64,000 nucleotides of DNA from Vicia villosa (lineage: Eukaryota; Streptophyta; Magnoliopsida; Fabales; Fabaceae), in the NCBI RefSeq assembly GCF_029867415.1, contig NC_081184.1, positions 79,024,364 through 79,088,363 on the forward strand, in the 5' to 3' direction. The notes beneath the pieces are model-generated. The model saw nothing but the letters and a program-made list of their open reading frames with translations. It had not been told where the DNA came from and did not search any database. Position 1 is the first letter of the stretch. Every line of letters begins with the position of its first letter. Shown here piece by piece: positions 24,649-36,120 of this stretch. Position numbers and translations under genes: made by a program.

Positions 24649-24707
<59 letters not shown>
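24649..24707. repeat. (AT)n microsatellite in promoter of peptide gene 1
   Basis: An uninterrupted AT repeat of almost 60 bp. The paralogous promoter of gene 3 has only GATATATATCAC at the equivalent place, so the repeat expanded in this copy. Tyr/Ile frames read from it are artefacts. Confidence 0.9.
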
Positions 24708-24709
<2 letters not shown>

Positions 24710-24918
24710 TTTTACTTGGTATTTCAATAAAAATCATACTGAATGTTTAATTATTTATATGACCATACACGTTTTCTTGTTTAGTTTTGGCGCCCAATTA
24801 ACAAGTCTTGATCGTTTCAACCTTCAAGTTTCTAACCATACGAATTAATACTCAGTCAAATTAAAAGAATTTCAAATTTTAGAACTTGATGCAGAGGAAA
24901 GCTAGCAACATACTATCT

Positions 24919-24929
24919 CTATATATATG
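24919..24929 (+). promoter_or_regulatory. TATA box of peptide gene 1
   Basis: CTATATATATG is 191 bp before the ATG. It is conserved in genes 2 and 3 at 192 and 189 bp. A conserved leader motif ACATATCATTCCCACC follows at 24945-24960 in the predicted 5' untranslated region. Confidence 0.6.
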
Positions 24930-25109
24930 TCTTCTTGTTCCAAAACATATCATTCCCACCCTCAAATCTCAGCACCTATTAGCAAAACATTGTTTACCCT
25001 AATTAAATATATCAATAGAGGCAAAAGCAGAAGGATCATTTTTTATACTTATCATCTCTCCCAAATTAGTTACGTTAATACAAATTAAAGTGATCATATA
25101 TTTATATAC

Positions 25110-25310
25110 ATGGCTTTCTCTTATAATTCTGGGAGGATGCCTTTTACTATTATCATGATAATTTTTTTCATTCTGGTCGTTTCATGTCAACTTGGAGTCA
25201 ATTGTAGACCTTTGCGAGATGATCAGATTTCAAAAGAATTTGATGGGCTTTTGTTGCAGTTTCTTCGTGGTCCATCCAAGCCATCAAGTCCCGATCCAAT
25301 TCAACCCTAA
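25110..25310 (+). CDS. Small secreted signalling-peptide precursor, copy 1 (CLE-like tail)
   Basis: A 66-aa intronless frame. Residues 1-11 are a short polar N-terminus, about 12-31 a strongly hydrophobic segment ending near VNC, read as a secretory signal peptide, and 33-35 the RPL found just after the cleavage site in many plant peptide precursors. After a short acidic linker comes the conserved DGLLLQFLRGPSKPS and the end SPDPIQP. The last 12 residues resemble CLE hormones (compare PSGPDPIHN) but have Ser for the invariant Gly and Gln where copies 2 and 3 have His. PIP and IDA-like peptides also share GPS(K), so family assignment is open. By analogy, processing outside the cell would release the tail as a ligand. 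The start is chosen because it lies downstream of the conserved TATA box and is shared by all three copies. Confidence 0.75.
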   Translation: MAFSYNSGRMPFTIIMIIFFILVVSCQLGVNCRPLRDDQISKEFDGLLLQFLRGPSKPSSPDPIQP

Positions 25311-25789
25311 GCAAGGAAAGTGTATATACAAAAAGTTGTTCATAATATACTACCTATCAACCTTACTAATAATCTTACTTTCTGTAAATGTTTCAATTTT
25401 AACAGCTTACCCATGCAACTATTTGTTGTATTTCATGATAAAGATTCTTTTATTCACATTTTCCCTTATCATTAATATGTAACGAAATTTCAACCAAATA
25501 CATTGATATAAATATCATTTTCTCTTACAAATTGTTTTATATATAGTACATGAGGTTGGCGGTCAGAGTATGTGGGTTTTGTGTAGTAGAATAAAACGAC
25601 TTGGATCAATAAAGTGTCATTGGTTAGTTTCCACACAATATCTAATAGTTTTTGTCTTTAGAATAAATATCAACTTTAGAATTTTCTTAAAGTTTCTTTT
25701 TACTCTTTATCTATTTTGGAGTTTAGGCTTGTTCAAATAAAGAAGCCAATCACGATTAATGTTTTCAAATACATAATTTTGTATACCAG
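25311..25789 (+). other. 3' flank shared with peptide gene 3
   Basis: No further gene is seen. The sequence matches the flank of gene 3: AACGAAATTTCAACCAAATA, CGACTTGGATCAATAAA and AATATCTAATAGT are all found again at 61870-61930 and 63180-63370. This shows that the duplicated unit extends well past the coding region. Confidence 0.65.
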
Positions 25790-25868
25790 TTAGAGAGAGA
25801 AGCTCTGACTTCTCACTAGGATTTCTTCTTCACTGTTCTGTCTTCTGTTAAAGGGGGAGTTGGAGGAG

Positions 25869-27766
25869 ATGGAATGGAAGAAGGCCACAAGAAAGGGGTT
25901 CAGATATATCAAATAAAGGTGGGACGTTTTTCCCTTCAACTAGAGAGATAGAGGGGAGACTGCTGGGGGGGCATATTTTCTAGAAAGAATCGGTGCAAAG
26001 GAGTTGTTTAACTTGTTTGGGTGTGTAGGGAAATGCGTAGAGGTGGTGATTTCTCCTAGGAAAAACAAATGGGGAAAAAGATTTGGATTTGGTAGATTCA
26101 GGGAGGAGGGGGATGTCAGGATGCTAGCGGTTAGGCTAGATTCGATTCAGATTGACGGGTCAAAGATACACGCAAACATTCCCAGATTTGAGCGGAACAA
26201 GGTAGCGTTCAGGCCAGGGGAAAGGAGGGATGTTCAAAATGTGCAGGCACCCGGGATGAGGTTTTATCCGAATCATGGCGGTACGATACACACAGAGCGT
26301 AAGGAGAATATAACGCATGCTGAAGTAGTAATGAAAACGGCGGAGGAGGAGGGGAAGAAAATGTTCAAGGGGGTTGTTTTTCTCTCGAATCCAGAGATGA
26401 AGGCTTCTTTGTGCAAGGCCTATGTCGGCATTGTGAATAGTCCAGGATCCTCTTACAACATTCAAGATATGTTTTTTTAAGAAGGGTATTATGCTATTAA
26501 GGTCACACCTATGGGAGCAAACTTATGCTTGCTTGAGGAATCAGAGGAGGGGGAAATCAATGACCTTATATGTGAATCCGAATCGTGGTGGAAACAATGG
26601 TTTTCAGTGATAAGACCTTGGATGGAGGAGGATATCGATAAAGAGTGAGTCACGTGGATTTGTATTCTTGGTGTTCCTTGTCATCTTGGAGTGTTGAGTT
26701 TTTTGAAAGTTTGGCAAATTCGTTTGGCTCTTACGTTTGTTTCGATGATGAGATTATTAAGAGGTCTTGTTTAGATGTGGCAAGAGTGATGGTTAGGATT
26801 CCTTGCAACTGGGTGGTGGAGGAGAAGTGTGATGTTAAGATAGATGGAATGGTGTACACTTTGAGTTTGAAGGAGGAGATCTTTCACTTTAGGGTCTATT
26901 CCAAAAGTGATTAATTGTGGTGTTTCTATTTCAGAGGATTCTGACTTGGAGGAGGGTTTTGATGGAGAATTTTTCAATGATGGTTGTGAGGATGATGGTC
27001 AAACGAAGGCTTCTACTCCGGTGGAGATGGGCGGAGGTCCGGTTCAAGAAGTGATGGAGGAGGGGGAGTTGAGGGACCTGTTGGGTAATAGAGGGGAAGA
27101 AGGAGTAAGGGGTGACTGGGACGTGGCAGATTTTGGGGCAAAAGGTGGCAAAGGTATATCTTTTGACCAGGTTATGGAGGAATTAAAAGATAAAACGTGT
27201 GGTAGCATGGAAAGTAGCGGTTCTGTAGCTATAGGTAGCAGTAAAGTGGTTATAATGTCTAAGGCAAGCGACTGTAGCCCTTCTGAGTTCGTTCAGGAAA
27301 TAGTGGGGTCCACACCTTTTAGAAAAAGACAAAAAAGTAAGAGGGTAAAATAGAGAAATATTTCAGATTATGTGGGGTGGTTCAAAACAAAAAGAGGTGG
27401 GTCCAAAGTCATTAAATACAAGAAACTGAAGACTAAGGAGAGAGCAAAGCCGACAGCGCACAGTGCCAATTCCGATTCCATTTCTGTTTTCAACTCGTGC
27501 GATTTCGGCAGAGAGATTCCAGACGGGGTTTGTTCAAAGGAGACATGTTACGGGACCCAGCCAAAGGAGTCTGATATTATTAGCAGCAATAGAAGAATCA
27601 GTGGGAATTTATAATCTAATATAGGAAAGAAAATTTGGAAGATGGTTACAGATTTAGGAGTGGAAGTCTTGGATTCTAATAAGGACTATATTTCCAGAAT
27701 TGATGAGATGGAGAGAGATAATAAAGCCAAAAAGTTGGGCAAGAAGGAGAGTATCATTTTGAATCA
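25869..27766 (+). pseudogene. LINE ORF1 (RNA-binding chaperone), broken
   Basis: A stop interrupts the frame soon after the ATG at 25869. The recognisable part begins near 25985 with AKELFNLFGCVGKCVEVVISPRKNKWGKRFGFGRFRE, an RRM-like fold with the RFGFGRF RNP motif typical of plant L1 ORF1. It runs on as acidic and basic segments (frames at 26004-26480, 26645-26914, 26907-27353 and 27372-27614), with frameshifts and stops between them. The protein would bind LINE RNA and assist target-primed reverse transcription. Confidence 0.75.
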
Positions 27767-27828
27767 ATGATTATAGGGTCTCTCAATATAAGGGGTGGAG
27801 GAAGCAGATTGAAGAGGAGGAGGATCAG
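27767..27828 (+). pseudogene. LINE ORF2 start, N-terminal endonuclease segment
   Basis: From ATG 27767 the frame reads MIIGSLNIRGGGSRLKRRRI, the conserved first strand of the AP-type endonuclease. It is cut at 27828 by the Athila insertion and resumes after the duplicated ATCAG at 39269 as SHIISKGKADLF. Confidence 0.85.
27824..27828. other. Target-site duplication (left) of the Athila element
   Basis: ATCAG immediately left of the LTR start, identical to 39264-39268 at the other end. A 5-bp duplication is standard for LTR-retrotransposon integration. Confidence 0.95.
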
Positions 27829-28626
27829 TGTTGAAAGTATTTGTGGGTAAATATTTTCGGTAATATATCGTATCCACAGGGATTGGTTTAATATCACTGC
27901 CGTTCTATAGTTGATTATTTTGAGTGAGAAAAGTTAATTGGATTTGTTTTATGATTATAATACTATTAAATGTAAACAATAATTTAAATGCAAATAATGA
28001 ATGTTTGTTAACGATTAACGAAATATGTTGAGCTTTAGGGTTCATCAACCTATTCCTATACAATTTATCAATTAATTCACAATTGAACAATCTTTTGAAT
28101 TACTATCTTCACTTATCCTCAAATATGATTCCATGTCTGCAAATCAAATTAGATAGACTTTTACCGGTATGAGATTCGATCTCTCCAAATATCAATATCG
28201 ATAATAGTAATAAGGAACGATAATTATGAAAACTCAATCACAATTCCATCTCTGCAAATTGAGATTGAATCAATATAGTAGCCTAGGGCAAAAGTTAGAA
28301 TCTTTTCTTTCGATCAAAGACTCCATGATAATTTAATATAAAAATAAGGTTTCTTATTGATAATAAATTCAAACAATTGTTCATAGGAAAGAATCAATGA
28401 TATTGTATATTCATAGGTTAATTACTACCTTAAACTCAACAAGAGGAATTTAGCTCTCCATAGACATGAAGAACACATAAGATTTAATAGAGGGATTCAT
28501 CTTCATCAATGGAATGTCTTCGATTGGTAAAGATTTGGCCTTCAATTGTTGTTCTTGGCTGCAAAACTCAGAATGCTCTCCTAATTTCGCTCACAAAAGA
28601 TCTGCCCTTTACTTGGAAGCTAGGGC

Positions 28627-28639
28627 TTTTATTTATAAG
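28627..28639 (-). promoter_or_regulatory. TATA box in the Athila 3' LTR
   Basis: The minus strand reads CTTATAAATAAAA. The same box lies at 38889-38902 in the 5' LTR, where it would drive the element. The GC-rich array begins about 20 bp upstream. Confidence 0.65.
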
Positions 28640-28657
28640 TTTTGGGCTTTTAACGTC

Positions 28658-28742
28658 GCGGCCGCGGCGCGGCATCGGATGAACGCGGCGCGACACAAAA
28701 CAGAGGCTTTTTCGCGGCGCCAGCTAGAACTCCCGCGGCGCG
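28658..28742. repeat. Paired CGCGGCGCG array in the Athila 3' LTR
   Basis: Motif starts at about 28663, 28684, 28713 and 28734, giving 21, 29 and 21 bp spacing: two pairs in a 50-bp period. The flank of the third copy (TTTTTCGCGG) fits the E2F consensus WTTSSCSS, noted as a possibility only. Confidence 0.85.
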
Positions 28743-29000
28743 CCCTTGTCAATCTTTGTCTTTTTGCTTTGCCTTTGAGACTTCTAGCTATCTCTCTTCC
28801 TCATGTTCTTGTAAAGCTCCTTTTCAGCTCTAAACCTGCATCAATAGTACCCACAAGTGATTCGATTTGCTTTACACATGAACTAAACCTTTTCAGTTCA
28901 ATTCTCACTAAAAAGCTATGGATCTATCACAATTTGCATTAGTTTAGAGAAGAAATTACTTATTTTAACACATGAATTTACCATTAATTCACTCCTAACA

Positions 29001-29013
29001 AACTCTCCCCAAC
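29001..29013 (-). other. Athila polypurine tract
   Basis: The minus strand reads GTTGGGGAGAGTT directly before the 3' LTR (TGTTAGGAG). Confidence 0.8.
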
Positions 29014-30710
29014 TTAGAGCTTTGTTTGTCCCTAAACAAAATTACTTACCTCCAACACAAGTACCGACGATCATGCAACAAGTTTTTCAAAAAGGTTTCT
29101 TTCAAGTGGTTCAATTCAGTGACCAAGCTAAATACTCCTCTTCTTCCTGTAAACTCAGAACATACACACGAAACAAATTTTGAAAGCAAACTACCTATAG
29201 AAGTTCAAGACACTACACAATTGTAATTGAATCAGCACTAATCACTCTCATCAAAAAGTATGATGAATAAAAGAGGGGTTAAACACTCATCCAAACAATT
29301 AAATCAACAAGGATCCATATCATACGTTCACCAGATTGTTAGCATCAAGTCCTGTGGAATCTGAGAATCAAAAGGTCTTTCTCGGGTTGTAATATGGTTT
29401 AGATTCAAAGAAAAGAAGATAATCAAGGGTTGTTCCTAATCTAGGGAAGCATCCGAATCATAACTCATTCCTCCTTCTCTATAACTTTCGCTTTCTCACC
29501 CGGTCATCTTTTCTCATTCGTAGCTCAGTTTTTCTTTTTCTCTCTTTTTTTTTCAACAACTGTTTAGATTCAAACGTTGTTCTTTTTCCATAACTCTTAT
29601 TATTATTTTTTTTTCAAACTACGAATTTCTTTTATCCTTCATAAATTACCACATGTACTTACTCTTCTTTTGAAAGTGACTCTCCCCAACTTGGAGATCA
29701 ATCTGTATTTAGATTATATGAATGCTCCCCTACTTTCTAAAAAGGTCAAAGAGAAAACACATCACCAAATTTTATGGTTGATGGTCCAAAACAAAACTTT
29801 TTATTGAGATCAAAACTCACCAGGTATTTTCCTTGGTGCATATTATGATGCTTATCTTGACCTCAGGCTCAAAGAATGGTTAGCAAAGAGATCACACTCT
29901 CACAGAATAAAAAATAAGTTTTATACTGGAATCGGCTCAAAGAACCTCTCAGATTCAAACAAATGCCTAAACCCCTTTCACATATTTCCACATAACGATG
30001 CAACAATTGGTTTAGCAAAATACAAACATGTCAAAATAATTGATGGTCTCATGCATATAGTAAACAATGGAAAGCTTTCCTCACAATGGTTAAGGCTAAG
30101 CTGATCCAATAAAACAGTGTACCATAAAGAACTTCTGCCAGTATTTACTAACACCCTAAGTTTCATGCACACATTAAGAGTTTGAGTTTGAAAATTCATA
30201 CCTGCTTTGTCACTTTATTGAAAAAGAAAGTGAACTAAAATTTTTTTTGTTTTTCAAAAACTAAAGATTTACTTCACTCACTACCACTTTCAAGTATGTT
30301 GCTCCGTTGTTGGTACTTTGCTTGAGATTCTCATTCTGTTGTGGGACTACTCACTCTAAATCGAGATAGACAGAAAAGAAAACAAACCAATCGCAATGCT
30401 TAACATAAACTTTAAAGAAATAAACAAGTCATAGTGACCCTAAGGTTCACCAGAGTATAGGTCAGATAAAAACAAATAAACAGTAGCAGTAAAAACAAAT
30501 AAACAGTAGCAGTATTATCATCTCATCAGTTACCAGAAATAAGCTCTTCTCACTCCTCTCTCACATCACCTCACACAAACATCGAATCAATATCAACATC
30601 AATGTCTTCATTCTCTTGCTCTGGGTTATTATTCCTAGCACCACCTGCACCTGCATCACCTGCACCTGCACCCCCCCAACAGGAAAAGGGTTGGTCTCCG
30701 GCCAACCACA
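29014..30710 (-). other. Athila 3' noncoding region
   Basis: This is the long untranslated stretch between the extra ORF and the polypurine tract, as in other Athila elements. No convincing frame is present. A small CACCTG repeat at about 30640-30675 abuts the end of the ORF. Confidence 0.6.
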
Positions 30711-31835
30711 TTATGTGAAATAGCTTTCTCGGGTTGGGAAAGTTCTCTCCTCAGGGGCAGCAGAAAGGTTCCTGTACTGCTGTTGCATATCATCATGCAA
30801 GAAGATCTGGGACCTCTTGTTTGCCTCAAACATGGCTGAATAATAGTGATGAGCCACTAGAGGATCAAAAGGGGCTGCACTACTATTAGGTGGTGCTGCA
30901 GAGACAGAAGGTCCAGCTTGAGAGGTGGCCGCTGATTGATCCCTATAATATGGCTTTGCACAAAACCTGTTAATAAAAACATCATCAATAAAGGTGTTAA
31001 TCACATGGTGTCCCTGTCCCGAAATTTCTACCCCTGCCTCTTTGCATAATCCCATAATCAGACCGGGTAAGGGTAGCACACATTTGGCATTAATGCCATG
31101 TTGTGTGTCACTCAATGCTGCTCGGCGCAGTTCATTCTAGAGAATGAAGGCAACATCAACAGTATTCTCGGACATGATGGCGGTTATCAAGAATGCCACA
31201 TCTAGAGGAACCGTGGTAACATGTGTCCTTGGCCTTATGTTGTACAAGATCACAGACAAAATGCCCCTTGCATGGATGTTCAGATCCTTCCTGTTGTAGT
31301 GGGTTGGATTTCCTTGCCGGCTAAGTTCTGGTCCTCTCCCTGGAATACAAATTGTTTCAGACATCAGCTCTACAAGATTTGCACAGTTAGTTACATTTTG
31401 CCTGTAGAAACACCTCTCATTCTTTGTCAATTGGAGTGGTTCTCCTAAAAAGTCACTGATTGAAGCTCTATCAAATTTCACAGTTTTTCCTCTTACAAAG
31501 GACTGATATGTGTAGGCTACTGATTCATCTGTGGTTTTGATAGCGTTTGCATAGAATTCCTTTACTATGTCATAGTCAATGATTGTGTGTGGTTCAAACA
31601 CACGCTGCTAGTTCCTATGCTCAAGATAATCCCACATAGTAGCATAAGGACCTCCTCCTTGTCCTAAGGGAACAACCACTTTCTCAATTAAAATGGTTCG
31701 GGAACCCAGATCCTTGAACCTGTCAGCTTGGGCCCGACCCATAAATCGATCAGCTTGGTTGGCCGTAGCACGTGCTCCTCTAGGGCCAGAACTTCTTGAC
31801 TTGGTGCGTACTCTCTTAGCAGGATTCATCTGCAA
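30711..31835 (-). pseudogene. Athila extra ORF (plant transposon protein, env-position)
   Basis: A single frame runs 31835 to 30711 on the minus strand with two in-frame stops (at 31608-31610 and 31137-31139). It begins with a basic segment (PAKRVRTKSRSSGPRGAR), then has a domain with FVRGKTVKFDRASISDFLGEPL and a segment LNIHARGILSVILYNIRPRTH, then a Ser/Ala/Pro-rich tail. These motifs belong to the 'putative plant transposon protein' domain found after pol in Athila-type elements. The position is that of retroviral env, but I see no clear signal peptide or transmembrane anchor. The function of this protein family is unknown. Confidence 0.75.
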
Positions 31836-31914
31836 TTATCACAACAAATGACAATGCAACAGATAGTGTGTTAGGGTTAGAAAAACAAAACAAAATTCTT
31901 TAAATTTCTCCAGC

Positions 31915-31954
31915 CGCGGCGCGACTGCGGTTTCCCGCGGCGCGGCTGCGGCGC
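31915..31954. repeat. GC-rich motif pair upstream of the Athila extra ORF
   Basis: CGCGGCGCG at 31915-31923 and 31936-31944 (21 bp apart), with a further TGCGGCGCA at about 31947. The pair lies about 80 bp upstream of the extra ORF start on the minus strand. Confidence 0.8.
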
Positions 31955-32319
31955 ATCTGATAGGGTTTCCCTGCAATGGGCTTTTTTTTCTTCTGAGGCC
32001 CTAACACCCTTAATCATACCATATAGTGGCAATCGAACAACAGATTAATGTCATCTACCCTAGGGTTTGCACAGTTTTCATTAGGTTCCTAATACCTAAG
32101 ATTTTAGGGTTGCCTTCGAATAATGTGGTTAAAACACAAGATTAGGGAACGAAAAACATACCTTGCTGTAGATTGAGTAATGACGAGTGAAAATGACCAA
32201 GATTGGTGGGTGGTACTACAAATTCGTGATCTTTCGCTCTGAGTAGTGGGAAGAGTTCAAAAACAAAGAATGAGGGGGAAGTGAGCAGTTTCAATTTTAA
32301 AAACTATTTCTCGCACTAC

Positions 32320-32398
32320 CGCGGCGCGCAAGGTTCCTAACGTGACGCGCAAAAATCTCTGTTTGGCGTCGCGGCGCCCACTTTAGGTTCGCGGCGCG
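32320..32398. repeat. GC-rich motif pairs in the Athila spacer
   Basis: Motifs at 32320-32328, 32342-32350 (degenerate, TGACGCGC), 32370-32378 and 32390-32398. The starts are 22, 28 and 20 bp apart, the same paired layout as in the LTR. Confidence 0.8.
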
Positions 32399-32690
32399 GT
32401 AAATTTTTTTTTTGAATGTTTGCACTTCCCCACTTCAATATTTTATACTCCTCCTTACTCTCATTGCACTGATTTGATGATATACATATAAAAACTAACA
32501 GAAAAATAAAAGAACTTACTCTGTTGGGTTGCCTCCCAATAAGCGCTTCGTTTAACATCGCATGGCTCGACGGTCGAACTCCTTAAACTAGGTGCTCAAA
32601 AGTGAGATTGTGCATACTTCTCTATCAAACTCTCCCCCAAGGTAGTTCTTTAATCGTTCTCCATTAACGGTCTAACTTTCTTTACTCTTA

Positions 32691-33647
32691 CTATATGAAC
32701 GGTCCTGACCACTTAGATTTCAGTTTTCCTGGGAAAAGCCTGAGCCTAGAATTGAATAGTAACACCAGGTCTCCCACCTTGAACTCTTTCTTCCTGATTC
32801 TCTTATCATGGTACCTTTTCATATTTTCCTTATACATTTTATTAGACTCATATGCTAGGTACCTGAATTCCTCAAGCTCATGGAGTTGATTCTTCCTCTT
32901 CTTATATGCCAAACTATCATCTCTATTGAAGAAACGTAAGGCCCATAGTGCTTTGTGCTCCACCTCTACTGGTAAATGACATGCCTTACCATAAACCATT
33001 TGAAAAGGCGATGCACCAGTCGGTGCTTTGTATGCTGTCCTATATGCCCACAAGGCATCATCAATCCTTACCGACCAGTCTTTACGGGATTCTGACACAG
33101 TCTTCTCGAGAATATTCTTGATTGCTCTATTTGAAATTTCTGCTTGCCCGTTGGTTTGGGGATGATAAGGTGATGCTATTTTGTGGTTGATATGATACTT
33201 GTCCAGCACTTTCGCCACCTGTTCGTTAACAAAGTGAGATCCACCATCACTTATGATCACCCTAGGCATGCCAAAACGTGTGAATATGTTACGGTTTAAA
33301 AATTTTAGCACCGTTTTGGCATCCGCTTTTGGTGTAGCGATGGCTTCTACCCACTTGGAGACATAATCCACTACAACTAGAATATATTCATTAGCAAAAG
33401 AGGGAAGAAATGGCCCCATAAAATCGATGCCCCAACAATCAAAAACTTCTACTTCAATAATGGTTTGAAGTGGCATCTCATCTCGTTTGCTTATCCCACC
33501 AACTCTTTGACATTTGTCACAATTCTTTGCATGGTGATGGGCGTCTTTGAAAATAGTTGGCCAGAAAAATCCGGATTGGAGGACTTTTGTTGCCGTCCTC
33601 CATCCATTAAAATGTCCACCACTCGGCGAATTATGACAATGCCACAA
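32691..33647 (-). pseudogene. pol: Athila integrase
   Basis: A frame of 318 aa. The zinc-binding HHCC motif ends in CDKC ([20 protein letters not shown] region near residues 40-50). The catalytic D,D,E residues fall in [15 protein letters not shown] and [10 protein letters not shown]. The C-terminal part includes [22 protein letters not shown] and [16 protein letters not shown]. Integrase joins the element cDNA to chromosomal DNA in the nucleus. It is in the same frame as the RNase H at 33651-34304, separated by a stop. Confidence 0.9.
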
Positions 33648-33650
33648 GAT

Positions 33651-34304
33651 TTATTGGGCTTCATCTTCAGTGACACATCTTCTTAGAATTCCATCCTTAC
33701 CTATCTTGAACAAGTATGGGTTGTCCCACACATAGTATTTTGCATCGGCTAACAACTTTTTATTTTTGTTCCAATCAAAATCCTCCGGTATCATACCGGT
33801 TGCTTTATGATTAGCCAGATCGGCGAACCATGGTCTTGTTTGTAATTGAAAGAGTTGTTCATCCGGAAATGCATCATTTATTTCATCTTCTTGGTTGGTG
33901 ACATTTACATTGACCAAATGGGATAAATGATCTGCTACCACATTTTCTGAACCTTTTTTATCCCGGATTTCTATATCAAATTCTTGCAAAAGAAGGACCC
34001 AGCGAATGAGTCTTTGCTTCGAATCCGGTTTGGTGAGCAGGTATTTAATAGCCGCATGGTCTGTGTAAATCACCACCTTTGACCCAATGAGATAGGATCT
34101 AAATTTTTCAAGGGCATACACTATAGCTAAAAACTCTTTTTCTGTGGTAGCATAATTCACTTGGGCGTCGTTTAGCACCTTGCTTGCATAGTGTATGACA
34201 TGAAATATTTTTCCTTTTCGCTGGCCTAATACCGCACCTATGGCATAATCGCTAGCATCACACATGAGTTCAAAATGGTTTTTCCAATCGGGTGCTACGA
34301 TCAC
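33651..34304 (-). pseudogene. pol: Athila RNase H domain
   Basis: 217 aa with [15 protein letters not shown] (first catalytic Asp), [17 protein letters not shown] (Glu), [11 protein letters not shown] (Asp) and [11 protein letters not shown] (last Asp), the full Ty3/gypsy RNase H signature. It degrades the RNA strand during reverse transcription. It is one frame off from the reverse transcriptase upstream, so a frameshift lies between 34441 and 34304. Confidence 0.9.
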
Positions 34305-34440
34305 AGGTGCGGTGGCTAGTCGTTCTTTTAGGTCATTGAAAGCTTGAACACAAGATTCATCAAAAACACGTACCTTGGTTGAGTAAATTACTCAAAGGCT
34401 TGGCAATCTTTGAAAAATCTTTAACAAACCTTCTGTAGAA

Positions 34441-36120
34441 TCATGCATGACCTAAAAAGCTTCGTACTCCTTTGACATTTATTGGAGGTGGAAGCTTTGA
34501 AATTACCTCCACCTGGGCTTGGTCCACTTCAAGTCCTCTTGAAGATACTTTGTGTCCGAGTACAATTCCTTCCGTTACCATAAAATGACACTTCTCCCAA
34601 TTTAGGATCAAATTGGTCTCAATACACCTTTCAAGTGCCACATCTAGATTATTCAAGCATGTATCAAAAGTCTTTCCAAATACTGAAAAGTCATCCATAA
34701 ATACTTCAATACTTTTTTCAATGAGGTCTGAGAATATGGCTTGCATACACCGTTGGAAAGTAGCTGGGGCATTACATAGTCCGAATGGCATCCTCTTATA
34801 TGCAAAAATTCCAAATGGACATGTAAATGTTGTTTTCTCATGATCTTCTGGGTTGACCACGATCTGATTGTATCCGGAATATCCATCCAGAAAGCAATAG
34901 TAATTCTGCCCCGATAACCTCTCAAGCATTTGATCCATGAATGGGAGTGGAAAATGGTCTTTTCTCGTAGCTTTGTTGAGTCTCCGGTAATTTATGCACA
35001 TTCGCCACCCGGTCACAGTTCTAGTTGGTATGAGTTCATTTTTGGCATTACGGATTACCGTCATGCCTCCCTTCTTCGGAACAACTTGTACCGGACTTAC
35101 CCATGCACTATCAGAAATTGGGTAAATCATTCCTGCTTCTAGGAGTTTGATCACCTCTTTTCTTACTACCTCTTTCATTGTTGGATTTAGTCTTCTTTGC
35201 GGTTGAGCTACCGGTTTGAATTCCTCCTCTAACATGATCTTGTGCATGCAATATGCTGGACTTATACCTTTCAAATCTGCTAATACCCATCCGATTGCAG
35301 CTTTATTCTTTTGAAGGATTTGGATGAGTCTTGCCTCTTCTGTAGTATTCAACTTCGAGCTAATAACGACCGGTTTACTCCCCTCTTCATCTAAAAAGAC
35401 ATATTTCAAATGAGTTGGTTGTAGTTTTAATTCCATCTTTGATTCTTTCGCTTCCTTTTTCAGCCCCAAATCTTCCACTTTGTCTTCCTTTGTGGTTGTG
35501 TTGCCACCTTTCTCTAATTCCTTTAGAAACAACTCAATTTCTTTTTCTTCTTCTTGAGTAAGTACATTAAAAGAGTCAACAAGAGATCTCTCTAAAGGGT
35601 TAGAAAGATGAATTTGGCTTGCCACTTCTTCCACAATCTCTTCAGTTACATCCATGCGAAAGCAATCATTCTTGTCTTTGGGTTGTTTCATGGCATCGAA
35701 AAGGTTAAAACATACCTCTTCATCTTGGACTCTTAGCTTCATTATACCATCATCGATATCGATCATCATCCGGGCTGTTTTCATGAATGGCCTTCCAAGA
35801 ATGATAGGTGAATCTTTGTCTTCTTCCATATCAATCACCACAAAATCCACCGGAAACAAAACTTTGTCAACTTTCACTAACATGTCTTGTGCAACTCCAT
35901 AAGGAAGAGTGGTAGATTTATCTGCTAGTTGTAAAGTCATTCTTGTTTACTTCAGCTCAATATTTCCCAGCCGCTTCACTATTGATAAAGGAATTAAATT
36001 GATACTTGATCCTAGATCGATCAATCCATTCCCAATATTTTGATTCCCAATTGTAACCGGCAATGTGACTCTTCCAGGATTTCTCGCCTTTTGAGGGAGG
36101 CGTGATATTATAGCACTACA
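34441..36120 (-). pseudogene. pol: Athila protease and reverse transcriptase
   Basis: The sequence continues in the gag frame after a stop at 36121. The protease signature is NGLIDLGSSINLIPLS (DLGS in place of the usual DTGA/DLGA), near 36020. A stop just above 35940 interrupts the frame, which then gives PIILGRPFMKTARMMIDI. The reverse transcriptase shows FMDQMLERLSGQNYYCFLDGYSGYNQI, FGLCNAPATFQRCM and the active-site VFMDDFSVF (FMDD form of YXDD), ending LGHA and a stop at 34441. It would copy element RNA to DNA inside the particle. Internal stops make it inactive. Confidence 0.9.

Larger units (their letters stand above)
27829..29000 (-). repeat. Athila 3' LTR
   Basis: 1,172 bp, about 98% identical to 38092-39263. 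On the minus strand it starts TGTTAGGAGTG. It contains a TATA box (28627-28639) with a GC-rich motif array just upstream of it (28658-28742). Small frames such as those at 27905-28090 and 28514-28942 are present in both LTRs and are not genes. Confidence 0.95.
31836..32690 (-). other. Spacer between integrase and the extra ORF
   Basis: No gene is seen. Two GC-rich motif clusters (31915-31950 and 32320-32398) like those in the LTRs stand out from the AT-rich background. Just past the integrase the frame is broken, but HGVRPLMEN-like sequence remains readable around 32640-32680. Confidence 0.5.

Noticed and set aside
24555..24737. 60-aa frame with a Tyr-Ile run
   Set aside because: It reads the AT microsatellite.
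27905..28942. Small frames (61-142 aa) in the Athila LTRs, repeated at 37982-39127
   Set aside because: They sit in LTR sequence, overlap promoter and GC-array elements and match no domain. Their similarity follows from LTR duplication.
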